Part shown: positions 5,444 through 6,762 of the stretch, piece by piece
Layout of the letters: each line of letters starts with the position of its first letter
Position numbering within the stretch: the stretch's first letter is position 1
Origin: Alphaproteobacteria bacterium
Lineage (GTDB): Bacteria > Pseudomonadota > Alphaproteobacteria > UBA9219
NCBI GenBank assembly: GCA_028716765.1
Contig: JAQUPC010000112.1
Coordinates: 1-6,762, forward strand
Reading direction: 5' to 3'
DNA: 6,762 nucleotides
The notes under the pieces: generated by a model
What the model was told of the DNA's origin: nothing
The model's input: only the letters and a program-made list of their open reading frames with translations
Database searches by the model: none
Program-made: the position numbers and the translations under genes

Positions 5444-6762
5444 TGGCTCCGCCCGAAGATCATGACGGAGCCGGGCCTTCCGTCGATCCCACCCTTGTGG
5501 TACTGCGCGACCGCATTCTGCCGGAACTGCGCGAAGAACTTACGCCCGAAAAAATAACCCAGCTGTCGCGTAACGATCTCGTCAGGGAAGTCAAGGCGCG
5601 CACGGTCACGGCCCTTGCGCATCAGCGGATGGAATTGAACCTTCTGGATCAGCGCGATTTGGTGACGTCGCTCGTCAACTGCCTTGCGCCGCCGTTGCCC
5701 AGAGCCGGAAATTCCATAACGCAGCAGAAGCCTTTGCCGGAGGCTTCTTCCGCGATCCCGCAGGAACCCGCCGAGCCGGAACCGCCCCCGCAAGCCGAAC
5801 CGCCTCGTCCCAGGGAATTCGGGTTTGCCCGAAGCGGCGCGATACGCGCCAGCGTCAATCAGGCAAAACTGAAATTACAGCCCATCATTCTGGAGCGCAT
5901 CGATACCTCGGCGGCGGCGCGCATGACGCGCGAGGAGCTTAACCGCGATCTCATCGGGCTCGTGGGCGAGCTTCTCATCGAAACCAAGACGCAATTGACG
6001 GCCGCCGAACGGCAGGAACTCGTCGAGCAGTTGCTGAACGACATGCTCGGGCTTGGGCCTTTGGAGCCCCTGCTTGCGGACGAAACAATCTCGGAAATCA
6101 TGGTGAACGGCCCGCGGCAGGTTTACATCGAAAGTAACGGCCGCCTGACGCTGACGGACATCAAATTCCGCAACAATGCCCATGTGATGGCGATCGCTAC
6201 GCGTATCGTCACGGCCATAGGCCGCCGCATCGATGAAAGCACGCCGCTCTGCGACGCCCGCCTCGCCGACGGCAGCCGCGTGAACATCATCATCCCGCCT
6301 CTTGCGATTGACGGGCCGTCCATCACCATTCGCAAATTCGCGAAGAAAAAAATCATGCTGGAGACCATGCTGCGTTTCGGCAGCGTTTCGGAACCCATGA
6401 TGAAGCTTCTGAAGATTGTCGGGCGCTGCCGTCTCAACATCCTGATTTCGGGCGGCACGGGCTCCGGCAAAACCACGCTTCTCAACGCGCTTTCGCAAAT
6501 GATCGACCACGGCGAGCGTATCGTAACGATCGAGGACGCCGCTGAACTGCAATTGCAGCAGCCGCACGTCGTCCGGCTCGAAACGCGCCCCCCCAATCTG
6601 GAAGGTCACGGCGAAGTGACCATGCGCGATCTGCTGAAAAACGCGCTGCGTATGCGTCCGGACCGGATCATCGTCGGCGAAACGCGCGGCGGCGAGGCCA
6701 TCGACATGCTGCAGGCGATGAACACGGGTCACGACGGCTCGCTTTCCACCGTTCACGCCAAC
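5443..6762 (+). CDS. cpaF: CpaF/TadA pilus motor ATPase (partial, 3' end cut by window)
   Basis: This is the secretion-superfamily hexameric ATPase that powers Tad pilus extension and probably retraction at the inner membrane. The ATG lies in the cpaE stop (TAATG), with GGAG at 5432-5435 seven bases upstream. The window holds 440 codons and no stop. Visible parts are a helical segment (about 19-86), a Pro-rich linker (about 97-123), the usual CpaF N-terminal helical domain ending in [10 protein letters not shown] (about 143-211), and the NTD/CTD with Walker [10 protein letters not shown] (337-345). The Asp box is [10 protein letters not shown] (360-369), Walker B is [17 protein letters not shown] with Glu413, and the His box [12 protein letters not shown] (429-440) runs off the end. 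All catalytic residues seen are intact. The first helical segment looks like a diverged duplicate of the second (residue offset 120). Roughly 60-80 residues are probably missing. Confidence 0.95.
   Translation, partial: MAPPEDHDGAGPSVDPTLVVLRDRILPELREELTPEKITQLSRNDLVREVKARTVTALAHQRMELNLLDQRDLVTSLVNCLAPPLPRAGNSITQQKPLPEASSAIPQEPAEPEPPPQAEPPRPREFGFARSGAIRASVNQAKLKLQPIILERIDTSAAARMTREELNRDLIGLVGELLIETKTQLTAAERQELVEQLLNDMLGLGPLEPLLADETISEIMVNGPRQVYIESNGRLTLTDIKFRNNAHVMAIATRIVTAIGRRIDESTPLCDARLADGSRVNIIIPPLAIDGPSITIRKFAKKKIMLETMLRFGSVSEPMMKLLKIVGRCRLNILISGGTGSGKTTLLNALSQMIDHGERIVTIEDAAELQLQQPHVVRLETRPPNLEGHGEVTMRDLLKNALRMRPDRIIVGETRGGEAIDMLQAMNTGHDGSLSTVHAN

Noticed and set aside
5875..6756. Long open frame on the minus strand (293 codons) opposite cpaF
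   Set aside because: It is the complement of a strongly conserved cpaF region with all catalytic motifs on the + strand. Its product is rich in Arg and His, as expected from antisense GC-rich codons, and I recognise no domain.
26..6762. CRISPR arrays, tRNA/rRNA genes, insertion sequences, toxin-antitoxin or defence genes
   Set aside because: I saw no regularly spaced repeats, transposase motifs or RNA-gene signatures. The window is a continuous Tad pilus locus on one strand.

Overview
The window is the 5' part of a Tad (tight adherence; Flp/type IVc) pilus locus in the cpa gene order of Alphaproteobacteria. All genes lie on the + strand: flp pilin - terminator-like hairpin - cpaA (tadV) - cpaB (rcpC) - cpaC (rcpA) - cpaD-like - cpaE (tadZ) - cpaF (tadA, cut by the window end). 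The class assignment rests on the gene order, on the CpaD-type lipoprotein (a family typical of Alphaproteobacteria), on the CpaE P-loop variant and on the GC-rich codon use. I cannot name a genus. Bases 1-25 are an Illumina TruSeq adapter remnant, so this is the raw end of a draft or metagenomic contig, and real genomic sequence starts at about base 26.

Layout. Bases 26-254 are an AT-rich leader with no gene. It holds three TTCATG repeats and a small hairpin before the pilin ribosome binding site. Bases 255-428 encode a 57-residue Flp prepilin. Bases 429-686 hold a long near-perfect hairpin, a 13-bp tandem repeat carrying two T-runs, and a possible sigma70-type promoter for the machinery operon. 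Bases 687-5443 hold five tightly packed genes with gaps of 4 to 53 bases. cpaF starts inside the cpaE stop codon (TAATG) and runs off the end of the window in its His box.

How the genes work together. CpaA cleaves the Flp prepilin (and probably pseudopilins) on the cytoplasmic side of the inner membrane. CpaC is the outer-membrane secretin. CpaB is a periplasmic partner with a SAF domain, and the CpaD-like lipoprotein probably helps at the outer membrane. CpaE places the machine in the cell, and CpaF is the hexameric motor ATPase. The platform proteins (cpaG/cpaH, that is tadB/tadC) and the minor pilins are not in the window and would be expected downstream.

I do not see a wholly new system. 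The unusual points sit inside a known one: CpaF appears to carry a second, diverged copy of its N-terminal helical domain at an ungapped offset of exactly 120 residues; the CpaD-like protein is much shorter than usual; a 15-codon mini-ORF fills most of the cpaD-cpaE gap and ends in a TGATG stop/start overlap; the CpaE receiver domain appears to keep its active-site residues while its P-loop has lost both lysines; and the hairpin behind the pilin gene is unusually long.
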